Assembly: GCA_963714065.1 (NCBI GenBank)
Contig: OY970226.1
Span: 1,736,001-1,800,000, forward strand
Origin: JAZKID01 sp963714065
GTDB lineage: Bacteria; Pseudomonadota; Alphaproteobacteria; Rhizobiales; UBA4765
Reading direction: 5' to 3'
DNA length: 64,000 nucleotides
Of the stretch, positions 1 through 8,894 are shown in pieces. The notes beneath the pieces are model-generated. The model saw only the letters and a list, made by a program, of their open reading frames with translations. It was not told the DNA's origin and searched no databases. The translations under genes were made by a program, and so were the position numbers. The first letter of the stretch is position 1, and every line of letters starts with the position of its first letter.

Positions 1-213
1 GATTCCGGCACAGGCTGGCCGAGCTTTTTCCAGCCCGTATCGAAAACCGCGCTCAAGGAACATGTCGACAATACGCTGGAAAGAACGCGCACCGAAATCC
101 GCTGTGCTGCATGCGATGCGCATCTCGGCCATGTGTTTCCCGACGGCCCGCCGCCGACCGGCAAACGTTATTGCCTGAACGGCACGGCGCTGCGTTTCGA
201 GCCGAGGGATTAA
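1..213 (+). CDS. msrB: Peptide-methionine (R)-S-oxide reductase, 3' part
   Basis: Reading frame open from base 1 to the TAA at 211-213, so only the C-terminal 70 residues are in the window. MsrB reduces the R epimer of protein methionine sulfoxide with thioredoxin. Visible family motifs are SGTGWPSF at the very start, the second zinc CxxC in RCAACDAHLGHVFPDG, and RYCLN, which carries the catalytic cysteine, followed by the usual ALRF ending. The next gene starts six bases downstream and is probably co-transcribed. The family assignment is secure; the start and N-terminal half cannot be seen. Confidence 0.93.
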   Translation, partial: DSGTGWPSFFQPVSKTALKEHVDNTLERTRTEIRCAACDAHLGHVFPDGPPPTGKRYCLNGTALRFEPRD

Positions 214-218
214 CACGC

Positions 219-2309
219 GTGCACGCGCCTCTGCCGCTTCCTCCCGTTCCTGCCGCCGAAAAAAAACTGCTGAAGCGTAGTTTTCACGGCATCGAAATCG
301 GCGACGATTATGCCTGGCTGAAGGCGGATAACTGGCAGGAGGTGATGAAGAAGCCGGATACGCTGCCGAACGATATTGCCGCCTATCTTCGCGCGGAGAA
401 CGATTACAGCGCCGCCTGGTTCGCGCCGCATAAGGGTTTTCAGGAAAAGCTTGTGGCCGAAATGCGCGGACGCATCAAGGAAGACGATTCAAGCGTGCCG
501 GTAAAGCACGGCCCTTATGCCTATTTCCGCCGTTACCGCGAAAGTGGTGAGCATGCGTTATTCTGCCGTGAGATGCGTGACGGCGGGCCCGAGAAAATCC
601 TCCTCGACGGTGATGCGGAAGCGAAAGGCAAGAAATTTTTCCAGTTCGGCGGCATCGAACACAGCCCGGATCATAAGCTGCTTGCCTGGTCCTATGATAA
701 CAAGGGCTCGGAATATTACACCATCGTCCTGCGCGACCTGCAAACGGGCGCGCAACTGCCTGATATCGTGCGCAATACAGACGGCGGCGCGGTATGGCAG
801 GCCGACAGTAAAGCCTTCTATTATGTGCGCCTGAACGAGGAGCACCGCCCGCAATTCGTCTATCGCCATGTGCTCGGTACAGTGCAGGAAGAGGACGAAA
901 AAATCTTCGAGGAGAGCGATCCCGGCTTTTTCGTCTCCTTGGGTGAAACGCTGACGCACCGCTACGCCGTCATCGTCTGCCACGATCACGTGACCAGCGA
1001 AAACTGGCTGATCGATTTGTATTCTCGCGCTGCACCGCGCTGCGTCTCGCCGCGTAAAACCGGGCGTATTTACGGCATCGCCGATGGGGGCGACGAATTT
1101 TTCATCCTCACTAATGCCGACGGCGCCGAGGATTTCAAGATCATGGCGGCACCCGCTCATGCGCCCGGTTCGGAAAACTGGCATGACCTGATCGCGCATC
1201 GCGCCGGCATTTACCTGCTCAGCCTGATGGTGACGAAAGACCATCTCGTGCGGCTCGAGCGCGAGGATGGCAATCCGCGCCTGATCGTGCGCGAACGGGC
1301 AGGCGGTAAGGAGCATGCGATTGCCTTTCAGGAAGAAGCCTATGCGCTTGGCATGCGCACCGGCCTCGAATATGAAACGCAAAACCTGCGCTTTGTTTAT
1401 GCCTCGCCCACCACGCCGGGCGAGGTGTGGGATTATGATCTGGGCGCGCGCACACGCGCCTTGCGCAAGCGAGAGATCGTGCCCTCGGGCCACAATAGCA
1501 AAGATTATGTGGTCAGGCGCCTTTTTGTCTCTTCGCATGACGGCGCGAAAGTGCCTCTCACGCTCCTGATGCGGCAAGATACGAAGCTCGATGGTAGCGC
1601 GCCGCTTTATCTTTACGGCTACGGCTCTTACGGCCATTCGATCAGCGCCGATTTTCGCACCAATCCGCTCTCGCTGGTCGATCGCGGCCTGATCTACGCG
1701 ATCGCGCATGTACGCGGCGGCGCGGAAAAGGGCTGGCACTGGTATCTGGACGGCAAGCGCGAGCATAAGCCGAACACGTTTTACGATTTCATCGCCTGCG
1801 CCGAATTCCTGATCGCGCAGAATTATACGGCAAGGCAGCGCATCGTCGCGCATGGCGGCTCGGCGGGCGGCATGCTGATGGGGGCGATTGCCAATCTGCG
1901 CCCCGATCTTTTTGCCGGAATTATTGCCGATGTACCCTTTGTCGATGTGCTGAACACCATGCTCGACGATACGCTGCCGCTGACGCCGCCCGAATGGCCG
2001 GAATGGGGCAATCCGATCGAGGATGCGAACGCTTTCGAAACCATTCGCGCCTATTCGCCTTACGATAACGTGGCGGAAAAACCTTACCCCGCCATCTTCG
2101 CGCAGGGCGGGCTGACGGACCCGCGCGTCACCTATTGGGAGCCTGCGAAATGGGTGGCGAAACTGCGCGCGCATAACCGCTCACAAAATCCCATCCTGCT
2201 GAAAATCAATATGTCTGCCGGCCATGCAGGCGCTTCCGGCCGTTTCAAACATCTCGAGGATGTGGCGCAGGCCTATGCCTTCGCGCTTGCGGTTGTCGGG
2301 AAGGCGTAA
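219..2309 (+). CDS. ptrB: Oligopeptidase B (S9A serine peptidase)
   Basis: Prolyl-oligopeptidase-family enzyme that cleaves short peptides after basic residues, probably in the cytoplasm since no signal peptide is seen. An N-terminal beta-propeller is followed by an alpha/beta-hydrolase domain. The catalytic triad is readable: Ser548 in GGSAGGM, Asp634 in GGLTDPRV and His669 in SAGHAG, close to the positions in E. coli oligopeptidase B. GTG 219 is chosen because it lies just after msrB with a GAGGG upstream and gives 696 residues, the normal length. The frame extends upstream to 111 but that part overlaps msrB. A 538-residue antisense open frame over this gene is a composition artefact. Confidence 0.93.
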   Translation: MHAPLPLPPVPAAEKKLLKRSFHGIEIGDDYAWLKADNWQEVMKKPDTLPNDIAAYLRAENDYSAAWFAPHKGFQEKLVAEMRGRIKEDDSSVPVKHGPYAYFRRYRESGEHALFCREMRDGGPEKILLDGDAEAKGKKFFQFGGIEHSPDHKLLAWSYDNKGSEYYTIVLRDLQTGAQLPDIVRNTDGGAVWQADSKAFYYVRLNEEHRPQFVYRHVLGTVQEEDEKIFEESDPGFFVSLGETLTHRYAVIVCHDHVTSENWLIDLYSRAAPRCVSPRKTGRIYGIADGGDEFFILTNADGAEDFKIMAAPAHAPGSENWHDLIAHRAGIYLLSLMVTKDHLVRLEREDGNPRLIVRERAGGKEHAIAFQEEAYALGMRTGLEYETQNLRFVYASPTTPGEVWDYDLGARTRALRKREIVPSGHNSKDYVVRRLFVSSHDGAKVPLTLLMRQDTKLDGSAPLYLYGYGSYGHSISADFRTNPLSLVDRGLIYAIAHVRGGAEKGWHWYLDGKREHKPNTFYDFIACAEFLIAQNYTARQRIVAHGGSAGGMLMGAIANLRPDLFAGIIADVPFVDVLNTMLDDTLPLTPPEWPEWGNPIEDANAFETIRAYSPYDNVAEKPYPAIFAQGGLTDPRVTYWEPAKWVAKLRAHNRSQNPILLKINMSAGHAGASGRFKHLEDVAQAYAFALAVVGKA

Positions 2310-2372
2310 AAAATCATTGATTGTTTACAGGCCGCGTGCTCAAACCGCTTGATTTCCACGAAAGGAAACATC

Positions 2373-2999
2373 ATGGCAGCCAACGCAAAAACATCCCAAT
2401 CCGTTTTTGAGCTTCCCGCTCTCCCTTATGCTTATGAAGCGCTTTCGCCCTATATGTCGGCCGAAACGCTCGAATATCATCACGACAAGCATCATCAGGC
2501 CTATGTCACGAAGGTGAACGAGCTGATCAAGGGCACGCCGTTCGAAGGCCAGTCTATTGAGGATATTGTGAAAGGCAGCTTCGGCAAGAACCAGGCGCTC
2601 TTTAATAATGCCGGGCAGCATTACAATCATATTCATTTCTGGCAGTGGATGAAAAAGAACGGCGGCGGCGACAAATTGCCGGGCCGTCTTTCAAGCGCGA
2701 TCAACGATGCGTTCGGCTCGCTCGCCAAATTCAAGGAAGACTTCACAAATGCGGGCGTCACGCAGTTCGGCTCGGGCTGGTGCTGGCTGGCCGTGAAGAA
2801 CGGCAAGCTCGAGGTGATGAAAACGCCGAACGGCGAAAACCCGCTCGTGCACGGCGCATCGCCGATCCTGGGCTGCGATGTGTGGGAGCATTCCTATTAC
2901 ATCGATTACCGCAACCGCCGCCCCGATTACCTGAAGGCTTTCGTCGACAATCTCGTCAACTGGGAGCATGTCGACGAGATGTACGGGCAGGCGGTTTAA
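2373..2999 (+). CDS. sodB: Superoxide dismutase, Fe type
   Basis: Converts superoxide to peroxide and oxygen in the cytoplasm; 208 residues, standard for the Fe/Mn family. Metal ligands are visible: a His in the LEYHHDKHHQAYV helix, a His in the NHIHFWQW helix, and Asp and His in CDVWEHSYY. The NNAGQHYNH segment carries the Gln typical of Fe-type enzymes, so Fe is favoured over Mn. ATG 2373 is preceded by AAAGGAA at good spacing; an upstream in-frame ATG at 2349 has no such site. Downstream lies a palindromic repeat pair. Confidence 0.95.
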   Translation: MAANAKTSQSVFELPALPYAYEALSPYMSAETLEYHHDKHHQAYVTKVNELIKGTPFEGQSIEDIVKGSFGKNQALFNNAGQHYNHIHFWQWMKKNGGGDKLPGRLSSAINDAFGSLAKFKEDFTNAGVTQFGSGWCWLAVKNGKLEVMKTPNGENPLVHGASPILGCDVWEHSYYIDYRNRRPDYLKAFVDNLVNWEHVDEMYGQAV

Positions 3000-3019
3000 G
3001 TTTTTTAATTTTTTTAAAT

Positions 3020-3105
3020 CGTGGATGGCCGGACCAAGTCCGGCCATGACGGTTTTTTAAGTAGTGTACAACACGTCATGCCCGAGCTTGGCCCGGGCAT
3101 CCACG
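3020..3105. repeat. Paired palindromic repeat, ATGACG/CGTCAT type
   Basis: Two palindromes (3020-3052 and 3074-3105) in the sodB to GIY-YIG gap. The left one runs CGTGGATGGCC...GGCCATGACG and the right one CGTCATGCCC...GGGCATCCACG. The right one runs straight into the stop codon region of the GIY-YIG ORF. Confidence 0.85.
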
Positions 3106-3110
3106 ACTTT

Positions 3111-3398
3111 CTAAACCAACGTTTCGTACAAATCATTCCATTCTGGATTATTTTTATGAATAAGCCGAATTTTCCACGCACGAGACCAGTGTTTTAAAGT
3201 TTTTTCGCGTTGAATAGCATCTTGGATATCGTCGTAAAATTCATAATAGACTAGTTTTTTCAAACTGTAGCGTTTTGTAAAACCGGGCATCGATCCCTCC
3301 CGGTGTTCATAAATACGACGCAACAAATCCGCGGTGACGCCGATATAAATTATGCCGTTTTTTTTATTAGTCATGATGTAAACATAACCGCCATTCAT
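3111..3398 (-). CDS. Single-domain GIY-YIG nuclease-like protein (copy 1)
   Basis: A 95-residue protein that is nothing but a GIY-YIG fold: YVYIMTNKKNG then IYIGVTADLLRRIYEH, then GFTKRYSLKKLVYYE, a catalytic-position Glu in IQREK, and the family ending NPEWNDL. The family (COG2827, UvrC/homing-nuclease fold) hydrolyses DNA, but in vivo roles of these small members are poorly known. Its stop codon lies in the spacer beside a CGTCAT palindrome (3074-3105). No partner palindrome is seen on the other side, where the methyltransferase gene ends nine bases away. It shares clear similarity with the ORF at 53120 and the remnant at 59330. Confidence 0.85.
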   Translation of the reverse strand: MNGGYVYIMTNKKNGIIYIGVTADLLRRIYEHREGSMPGFTKRYSLKKLVYYEFYDDIQDAIQREKTLKHWSRAWKIRLIHKNNPEWNDLYETLV

Positions 3399-3407
3399 GG
3401 CTTAATT

Positions 3408-4244
3408 TTAACCCGGCTCCCTGCCCGATGTCGCATGGCCCGCGGCCCAGCCCGAAACCAGCCAGTAGCGCGGCGGCTCATAATGGTTCTCGGCCGTGAA
3501 CGGCGCGCAGAACAAGGTTTCTTTCGCCAGATCGGCACGCACGAAATAAGCATTCGCGCCGGTCAGCCCGCAACCGACAAGCGCATAGCCTTTCTCGTAC
3601 ATCAGTTTTTCCCACGCGGTTAATGATGCGGAAAAATAATCGTCGCGTTGCCACGAAAAATCGGGCGCATAGCGCACCACAAAATCGACCGGCGGAGGAA
3701 ATTTGGCGTTATATTCCACGACCACGACGCGCGCCTTCAAATCTAGCAGCGCCTTCATGACATGCCAGTCGATGCCGTCGATATCGATGGAAAAAAGATC
3801 GAGGTCCGCAAAACCTGCCTTGTCCGCAAGCATTGCGATGGAATTTACATCCGCGCGCTGCGGCAGAAGTGCAAGGCGCCTGTCATCGATCGCCCAGGCG
3901 AAAGTTTTCGTAATCGCCTCGCAGCGCCGCTTTGACGATTCGATCCACACGCCCGACCAGCCCTGATACAGCAAGGCCAGCGTATTGTTCTCGCGCCCGT
4001 CGCCGACGCCGATCTCGCAGAAACGTTTCGTGCTTGTGCCGATACGGCGGAAGATTTCACCGATAATGCCGTCCTCGTCGCCCTGCGAGAAAATCTTGTA
4101 GCCGGCGGAGAGCAGGCGCAGCGGTTCGCAGTTGCGCGGCTGTAAGAGGATCTCGCGCCGTGCCCGTTCATTCAGAAGGGCCGCGTGGTCGCGCTTGCGA
4201 AAACGCGGCACCTTGCGGCGGAAAAGTTTTTGCAGAAATTTCAT
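3408..4244 (-). CDS. FkbM-like methyltransferase-type protein
   Basis: 278 residues with no signal peptide. The middle looks like a Rossmann SAM-binding fold: FCEIGVGDGRENNTLAL resembles motif I, GVWIESS the acidic end of strand 2, and LDLFSIDIDGIDWHVMKAL resembles the FkbM-type strand-4 region. The substrate is unknown; relatives methylate sugars or act in surface polysaccharide loci, which nothing nearby supports. ATG 4244 is chosen because it lies five bases after the M20 peptidase stop, making a two-gene operon; a longer frame runs into that gene. Methyltransferase fold likely, activity unproven. Confidence 0.7.
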   Translation of the reverse strand: MKFLQKLFRRKVPRFRKRDHAALLNERARREILLQPRNCEPLRLLSAGYKIFSQGDEDGIIGEIFRRIGTSTKRFCEIGVGDGRENNTLALLYQGWSGVWIESSKRRCEAITKTFAWAIDDRRLALLPQRADVNSIAMLADKAGFADLDLFSIDIDGIDWHVMKALLDLKARVVVVEYNAKFPPPVDFVVRYAPDFSWQRDDYFSASLTAWEKLMYEKGYALVGCGLTGANAYFVRADLAKETLFCAPFTAENHYEPPRYWLVSGWAAGHATSGREPG

Positions 4245-4249
4245 CTGCG

Positions 4250-5641
4250 CTATTGCGCCAGCGCGTTCAGCACGCGCACCCAACTGCGAATGCCCTTATG
4301 GAACGAGGAAAGCTCGTATTTCTCATTGGGCGAATGGATGCAGTCGTCCTTCAGCCCATAGCCGATCAGCAGGCTGTCGACGCCAAGAATACGCTTCATG
4401 GATTCGACGACGGGAATGGAGCCGCCCATGCCCATGATAATGGTCTGCTTGCCCCATTCGTCGGAAAGTGCAGCACTTGCGTGCTTGAACGCCTCGCCGT
4501 CGATGGGCACCTGAAAACCCGGGCTGCCGCCATGCGGTTTGAATTCCACTTTGCAATCGGCGGGCAGATTATCGCGAATGAAGGCGCGCAAGCTTGCGCG
4601 GATTTTCTCCGGGTCCTGCTGTCCGACAAGGCGGCATGAAATTTTCGCTTCCGCCTTTGCGGGCAATACGGTCTTGAAGCCTTCGCCCGTGTAGCCGCCG
4701 GAAATGCCGTTGAATTCGAGCGTGGGCCGTGCCCATACCTGCTCGATTGCCGAAAAGCCCTGCTCGCCGGCATTTTTCGAAAAGCCGACCTCGCGCAGAA
4801 AATCCTGCTCGTTAAAGGGCAGGTTTTTCCATTGCGCGCGCAGAGGCGCCGGAATATCGGGAACATTGTCGTAAAAGCCGGGCAGGGTGACGCGGCCCTT
4901 GTCGTCGTGCATTTTCGCCAGAATGTTCGTCAGCACGCGGATCGGGTTCTGCGCGGGCCCGCCATAGAGGCCCGAATGCAGATCGCGCGAGGCGCAGGTG
5001 AGCGTGACTTCCTCGCCGACAATGCCGCGCAGGCTCGCCGTGATCGCCGGCGTTTCCTCGTCCCACATGCCGGTATCGCAGACAAGCGCGATATCGGCCT
5101 TGAGCTGGCCGGCATTTTTTTCGAGATAGGTTTCAAGATTCGTGCTGCCGATCTCTTCCTCGCCCTCGAACAAAAGCGTGACATTAGCGGGCAGGTCGCC
5201 TTCCACTTTAAGCTGTGCCGCCATCGCTTCCACAATCGTCATCAACTGGCCCTTGTCGTCGGAGGCGCCGCGCGCGACGATGCGTTTGCGCCCGCCCGGG
5301 CCGCTCGCCAGCACTGGCTTGAAGGGGTCGGAATCCCATAAATTCAGCGGGTCCACCGGCTGCACGTCGTAATGGCCGTAGAACAGGAGATGCTTGCGCT
5401 TGCCTTTCGCCTTGCTCTTGTAAGTCGCGAGCACGATGGGATGCCCCGGCGTTTCCTGCAGCGCGGCCTGAAAACCGATCTTGTTGAGATAATCGGCAAG
5501 CCATTCTCCCGCTTTGCGGCAATCCTTGGCATTGGCAGGATCGGTCGAGATCGAGGGAATGGATAGCAGTGCAAACAGGCGCTGCAGCGAATTGTCGAAA
5601 TCGCTGTCGACGGTCGCGAGGATTTTCTCCAAACCTGACAT
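4250..5641 (-). CDS. M20 family dipeptidase/metallopeptidase
   Basis: A two-zinc M20 peptidase of the ArgE/DapE/CPG2 type, 463 residues, cytoplasmic. Zinc ligands can be read in GHYDVQPVDPLNLW, in RGASDDKGQL, in the catalytic EGEEEIGS, in CDTGMW and near the end in CIHSPNEKY. The dimerisation domain occupies roughly residues 190-350. The long-form peptidases of this group hydrolyse dipeptides or N-acyl amino acids, and the exact substrate cannot be told. ATG 5641 has GGAG seven bases upstream; longer in-frame starts lack one. It is followed immediately by the methyltransferase-like gene. Confidence 0.88.
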   Translation of the reverse strand: MSGLEKILATVDSDFDNSLQRLFALLSIPSISTDPANAKDCRKAGEWLADYLNKIGFQAALQETPGHPIVLATYKSKAKGKRKHLLFYGHYDVQPVDPLNLWDSDPFKPVLASGPGGRKRIVARGASDDKGQLMTIVEAMAAQLKVEGDLPANVTLLFEGEEEIGSTNLETYLEKNAGQLKADIALVCDTGMWDEETPAITASLRGIVGEEVTLTCASRDLHSGLYGGPAQNPIRVLTNILAKMHDDKGRVTLPGFYDNVPDIPAPLRAQWKNLPFNEQDFLREVGFSKNAGEQGFSAIEQVWARPTLEFNGISGGYTGEGFKTVLPAKAEAKISCRLVGQQDPEKIRASLRAFIRDNLPADCKVEFKPHGGSPGFQVPIDGEAFKHASAALSDEWGKQTIIMGMGGSIPVVESMKRILGVDSLLIGYGLKDDCIHSPNEKYELSSFHKGIRSWVRVLNALAQ

Positions 5642-5657
5642 TCCTATCTCCGGCAAC

Positions 5658-6050
5658 TTATTTTGCAAGGACTGGAGTTATATAATAGAATTTTTGATCG
5701 GGATCGTAGGTTTTGGAAAAACCACCGGCATATATTTCATCCGCCAGTTTTTTATTCGCCTCGAAAAATCTTTGATATTCGGCACGGGAAATAAAATCGG
5801 GATACTTATCGTTTTCATCCCGATATTTTGCCGACGCGGCTTCGACGAATGCCCATTGTATATCGAGTGCCATGGCATCATCGGGAGAGCTCTCCCTTGT
5901 GGTAAATTTCTTTGTTTTCGTATTGAATATATTATCGATATAAATTTCTTCTACGGCCTTTGTAAATTCTTCCCTGCTCATATAATCGTCATTGTTTGTA
6001 TTGGCCTTATTGAAAGCCGGCACTGGCGTAAATTCATATAAATCTGACAT
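5658..6050 (-). CDS. Small EF-hand-like protein
   Basis: A 130-residue protein I do not recognise as a named family. It contains one good calcium-loop pattern, NTNNDDYMSREE at about residues 18-29 followed by F, and a second degenerate one, DENDKYPDFISRAE, two residues longer than the canonical loop. No signal peptide or membrane segment. AGGAGA lies just upstream of ATG 6050. The gene ends 16 bases before the M20 peptidase start and could lead that operon. It is more AT-rich than its neighbours, as are the other EF-hand genes at 7298 and 14060. Calcium binding is inferred. Confidence 0.65.
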   Translation of the reverse strand: MSDLYEFTPVPAFNKANTNNDDYMSREEFTKAVEEIYIDNIFNTKTKKFTTRESSPDDAMALDIQWAFVEAASAKYRDENDKYPDFISRAEYQRFFEANKKLADEIYAGGFSKTYDPDQKFYYITPVLAK

Positions 6051-6105
6051 GGTTTTCTCCTAGGATAATTGGCGTTTTTTATCACTCTCTCCGCTTTCCT
6101 GCAAT

Positions 6106-7083
6106 CTAAAGCCAGCCGCGGCGGCGGAAAAACACAAGCGGCACAATGGCGGAAGCCACCATCAGGATCAAGGCGAAAGGATAGCCGAAGCCCCAGTGCA
6201 GCTCGGGGATTTCTGCGAAATTCATGCCGTAAATCGCGCCGATCAGCGTCGGCGGCATCAGCGAGACGGTGACGATGGAAAAAATCCTGAAAATATTGTT
6301 CTGCTCGATGCTGATCAGCCCCAGCGTGGCATCCAGCAGAAAGCCGACCTTGGCGGCAAGATAGCCGGCATGGTCGAGGAGGGAGGTCGTATCCTTCTCC
6401 AGCGCCTTGATGCGGTTGTTCATGTCGCGCGCATAACCGAGATGCGAAAAATCGATGGTCTCGAGCAGGAAATGCGCGACGCGCGCCAGCGACACCAGGC
6501 TCTCGCGCACTTTAGACGAAAGATCGCCCGTATAGCCGAGCCGCCGTAAGATCGCCTGAAAGTCGCGCGTGCCGCCGCCTTGCGGACCGTAACCGAAAAT
6601 ATCGCGCGACATGGTATCGATATCGGCGCCCGCCTGCTCCAGCATGTCGGCCAGCCGGTTGACCAGCGCCTCGAACAGGCCAAGCACGATCAGCGGGCCG
6701 GAGGTCAGATTGCTGCCGGGCCTGCGCGCACGCGCGATAAAATGCGGAAAGAGCGTCGGCTCGGCATAGCGCACCGTGATCAGCTTTTCCTTCAGCAGGA
6801 TGAAGGTGACGGGAGACGCCAACATGTTCCCGTCTGCATTCTGCGAAAGCACGGTCGCCGTCATGTAGATGGCACCGTTTTCGGTGTAGAGGCGGTTTGA
6901 GATCTCGATCTCCTGCATCTCCTCGCGCGTCGGCGCGTCGATGTGCAGAACGCTCTCGACCCTTTTCTCTTCCTCCGGCGTGGGCATGAGCAGGTCGATC
7001 CACACGGCTTTCGCGATCGTGTCCTCGTCGGTCTTGCCGTTCTGTGCGATACATTGGTCGGCGGGAAGATAGAGATTAAGCAT
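6106..7083 (-). CDS. corA: CorA-family divalent metal ion transporter
   Basis: Inner-membrane pentameric channel for Mg2+ (or Co2+/Ni2+/Zn2+). 325 residues: a long cytoplasmic funnel domain and, at the C-terminus, two membrane helices. The signature YGMNF lies at the end of the first helix (IYGMNFAEIP), followed by the acidic-poor loop and the second helix, ending in FFRRRGWL. Length and topology are normal. Monocistronic; the 214-base upstream gap separates it from a divergent gene and shows no recognisable magnesium riboswitch. Confidence 0.93.
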   Translation of the reverse strand: MLNLYLPADQCIAQNGKTDEDTIAKAVWIDLLMPTPEEEKRVESVLHIDAPTREEMQEIEISNRLYTENGAIYMTATVLSQNADGNMLASPVTFILLKEKLITVRYAEPTLFPHFIARARRPGSNLTSGPLIVLGLFEALVNRLADMLEQAGADIDTMSRDIFGYGPQGGGTRDFQAILRRLGYTGDLSSKVRESLVSLARVAHFLLETIDFSHLGYARDMNNRIKALEKDTTSLLDHAGYLAAKVGFLLDATLGLISIEQNNIFRIFSIVTVSLMPPTLIGAIYGMNFAEIPELHWGFGYPFALILMVASAIVPLVFFRRRGWL

Positions 7084-7297
7084 GCGAGGGATACATCCGT
7101 TATTTCTACGGTAAAGCTATATGGCGGTTGCGGCGCGCCGACAAACGGTAAATTTTGACTCAAATACAGTTATAGTAAATCTTAGAAAAAATGAACGATC
7201 ACAAACAGTTGATACGCCTGTATTTCCAATTAATAGTTGACGTTACTTAAAATTCGTTTACCATAACCCTTAACCATTTTAGAAAAGAGTAAACATC

Positions 7298-8683
7298 ATG
7301 TCATTAGAGTCGGATCTAAATTTGATATCCCTTTTAACGGCCCTGCGTACGTCTCAGCCGGCGACTCTGGGGCTCTCACCGCTCTTCAATGCCAGCCTTA
7401 CGAATTACGCGCCGCTGCTGCTGGGAACCAACACCCAGGTTCAGCTGCCCCAAATACAGTTACCCCAAGTTCAACTGCCTCAGGCGCAGGCCGCTTTGCA
7501 GACGCCCTCCGTGCTTGATGTCATGCAACGTCTGGGTGTGCAGACGCCGTCGCTATCGGGCGCCGTGCGGTTGCCGACACCCAATCTTTCAAATCTTCCT
7601 TTACCGGTTCTCGCGCTCGACGATACGCCAGACGTGGATATGCAGAATACTTTGCTGCCTGTCACGAGAATGCAGGTCACTCCGCCTGTGTTTTCGGAAA
7701 CGCAGCCGGTGGCTGGTGGCGCTGCAGCGGGTAGCACAGGTGCGACGGCAGGCAGTGGCGCTGCGAACGCAAATACAGCCAAGGCTACATCTGGTGCTGC
7801 TGGTGGCGCGGCGGAAGCCGGTGCGGCGGCTGCTGCGGCATTGGCTGCAAAGAGAGCTGCCATGAACAAAATCTGGCAGCAGATTAATCCCAGTAATAAT
7901 GCTTTTGTCACACAGGAGCAGGTCGAGAAGAGTTTCGACCACCTCGACTCCGTGACCTGGGATGGCAAACTCGGACAAGAAGACGTCATGGCCTATCTGA
8001 AAACCTATGGCGGCGATCCGCTCGGCCTGATGCCGCTCCTGGCAGCAGGTAAAGGCACGATCACGCGTGAAGCTTATCTTGCCGCGATGAAGAAGCGCGA
8101 TATTGAGACTGGCGGTAAGCCCGATAGTCAATACAGCTCGGGCGAATTGTTCGGCCTGATCTCGTTCCCGCCTCCGCCGGCTTGCCCAACTCCGGCTGCG
8201 GGTGGCGCGGCAGGTGCTGGTGGCGGAGCCGCGGGAGCAGGTGCTGGCGCAAATACGGGCGCAGGTTCCGGTGCAGATAGCGCAGGTGCAAATACCGGCG
8301 CAGGCAGCACGGGCGCATCATCGACGGGTGCAAACCAGGGCGGCGCTGCCGGGGCAGGTGGCGCATCGACGACGGCCAAGACATCGGAAACGGAGGCTCC
8401 TCCCACTGCCGATGAGCGCTGGAAAACAGTCTTGGAAAAAGGCGGTAACGCAAGTAAATCCGCCGTCGACGTAGCAAAAGTTGTTCAAGAGACGCAGGAT
8501 CTGGACGAGCTGTTCAAGCTATTCCATCTGGAAAGCATGGATGCGGACGCGTTTCTGACCCGGGCAGTCACTCTGGCTATCATCGAGCTTGCCGGCGGCA
8601 AAAAAGAGCTGACGCGTGCGGACTTCGACAAGATAAAACCTGCTGCGGTCGAGAAAAAAGCCGAAGCTGCGGCAGCGAGCTGA
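7298..8683 (+). CDS. Ala/Gly-rich protein with EF-hand-like loops
   Basis: 461 residues, family not recognised. An N-terminal part rich in Q/L/P (VQLPQIQLPQVQLPQ repeats around residues 50-65) leads to an Ala/Gly linker at about 140-190. A helical middle follows with loops resembling degenerate EF-hands (NPSNNAFVTQEQ and TWDGKLGQED). A second long Gly/Ala/Ser/Thr linker of GAGANTGAGS type spans about 300-360, then an alpha-helical C-terminus. No signal peptide. The start at 7298 has AAGAG upstream and a TTGACG element at 7237. A strong terminator follows. The layout suggests a surface or scaffolding protein, but this is inference. Confidence 0.7.
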   Translation: MSLESDLNLISLLTALRTSQPATLGLSPLFNASLTNYAPLLLGTNTQVQLPQIQLPQVQLPQAQAALQTPSVLDVMQRLGVQTPSLSGAVRLPTPNLSNLPLPVLALDDTPDVDMQNTLLPVTRMQVTPPVFSETQPVAGGAAAGSTGATAGSGAANANTAKATSGAAGGAAEAGAAAAAALAAKRAAMNKIWQQINPSNNAFVTQEQVEKSFDHLDSVTWDGKLGQEDVMAYLKTYGGDPLGLMPLLAAGKGTITREAYLAAMKKRDIETGGKPDSQYSSGELFGLISFPPPPACPTPAAGGAAGAGGGAAGAGAGANTGAGSGADSAGANTGAGSTGASSTGANQGGAAGAGGASTTAKTSETEAPPTADERWKTVLEKGGNASKSAVDVAKVVQETQDLDELFKLFHLESMDADAFLTRAVTLAIIELAGGKKELTRADFDKIKPAAVEKKAEAAAAS

Positions 8684-8706
8684 ATTTAACCCTTCTCTCC
8701 CGCCTA

Positions 8707-8734
8707 TACCCCCGCGCAAGCGGGGGTTTTTTAT
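8707..8734 (+). terminator. Rho-independent terminator
   Basis: Perfect 7-bp stem CCCCCGC / GCGGGGG (8709-8715 with 8720-8726), GCAA loop, then six T. Ends the EF-hand-like gene at 7298-8683. Confidence 0.85.
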
Positions 8735-8769
8735 TGAATTGTTATTCTGAGTGGAGGTCTAACCACCAT

Positions 8770-8850
8770 CGTCATGGCCGGACTTGGTCCGGCCATCCAC
8801 GACTTACTTTCTAAACTCGTGGATGCCCGCACCAAGTGCGGGCATGACGG
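8770..8850. repeat. Paired palindromic repeat
   Basis: CGTCATGGCC...GGCCATCCACG (8770-8801) and, after the spacer ACTTACTTTCTAAACT, CGTGGATGCCC...GGGCATGACGG (8818-8850). The two halves are inverted relative to each other, so outer ends are CGTCAT and ATGACG. Part of the spacer (ACTTTCTAAAC) recurs beside the GIY-YIG ORF at 3111. Confidence 0.85.
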
Positions 8851-8894
8851 GTATCTTTGAGAGCCTTCGTCGCACTTAGGATGACGATAACGCT

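Noticed and set aside
558..2174. 538-codon antisense open frame over oligopeptidase B
   Set aside because: The sense frame has the full catalytic triad and family length; the antisense frame is a high-G+C artefact with no recognisable motif.
7237..7261. CtrA box upstream of the 7298 gene
   Set aside because: TTAA-N7-TTAC at 7247-7261 misses the consensus by one base and sits beside a TTGACG promoter-like element; too weak to call.
7400..7500. Tandem DNA repeat in the VQLPQ region
   Set aside because: It is a short coding repeat (CAGYTRCCCCAA type) within the 7298 gene, not an independent element.
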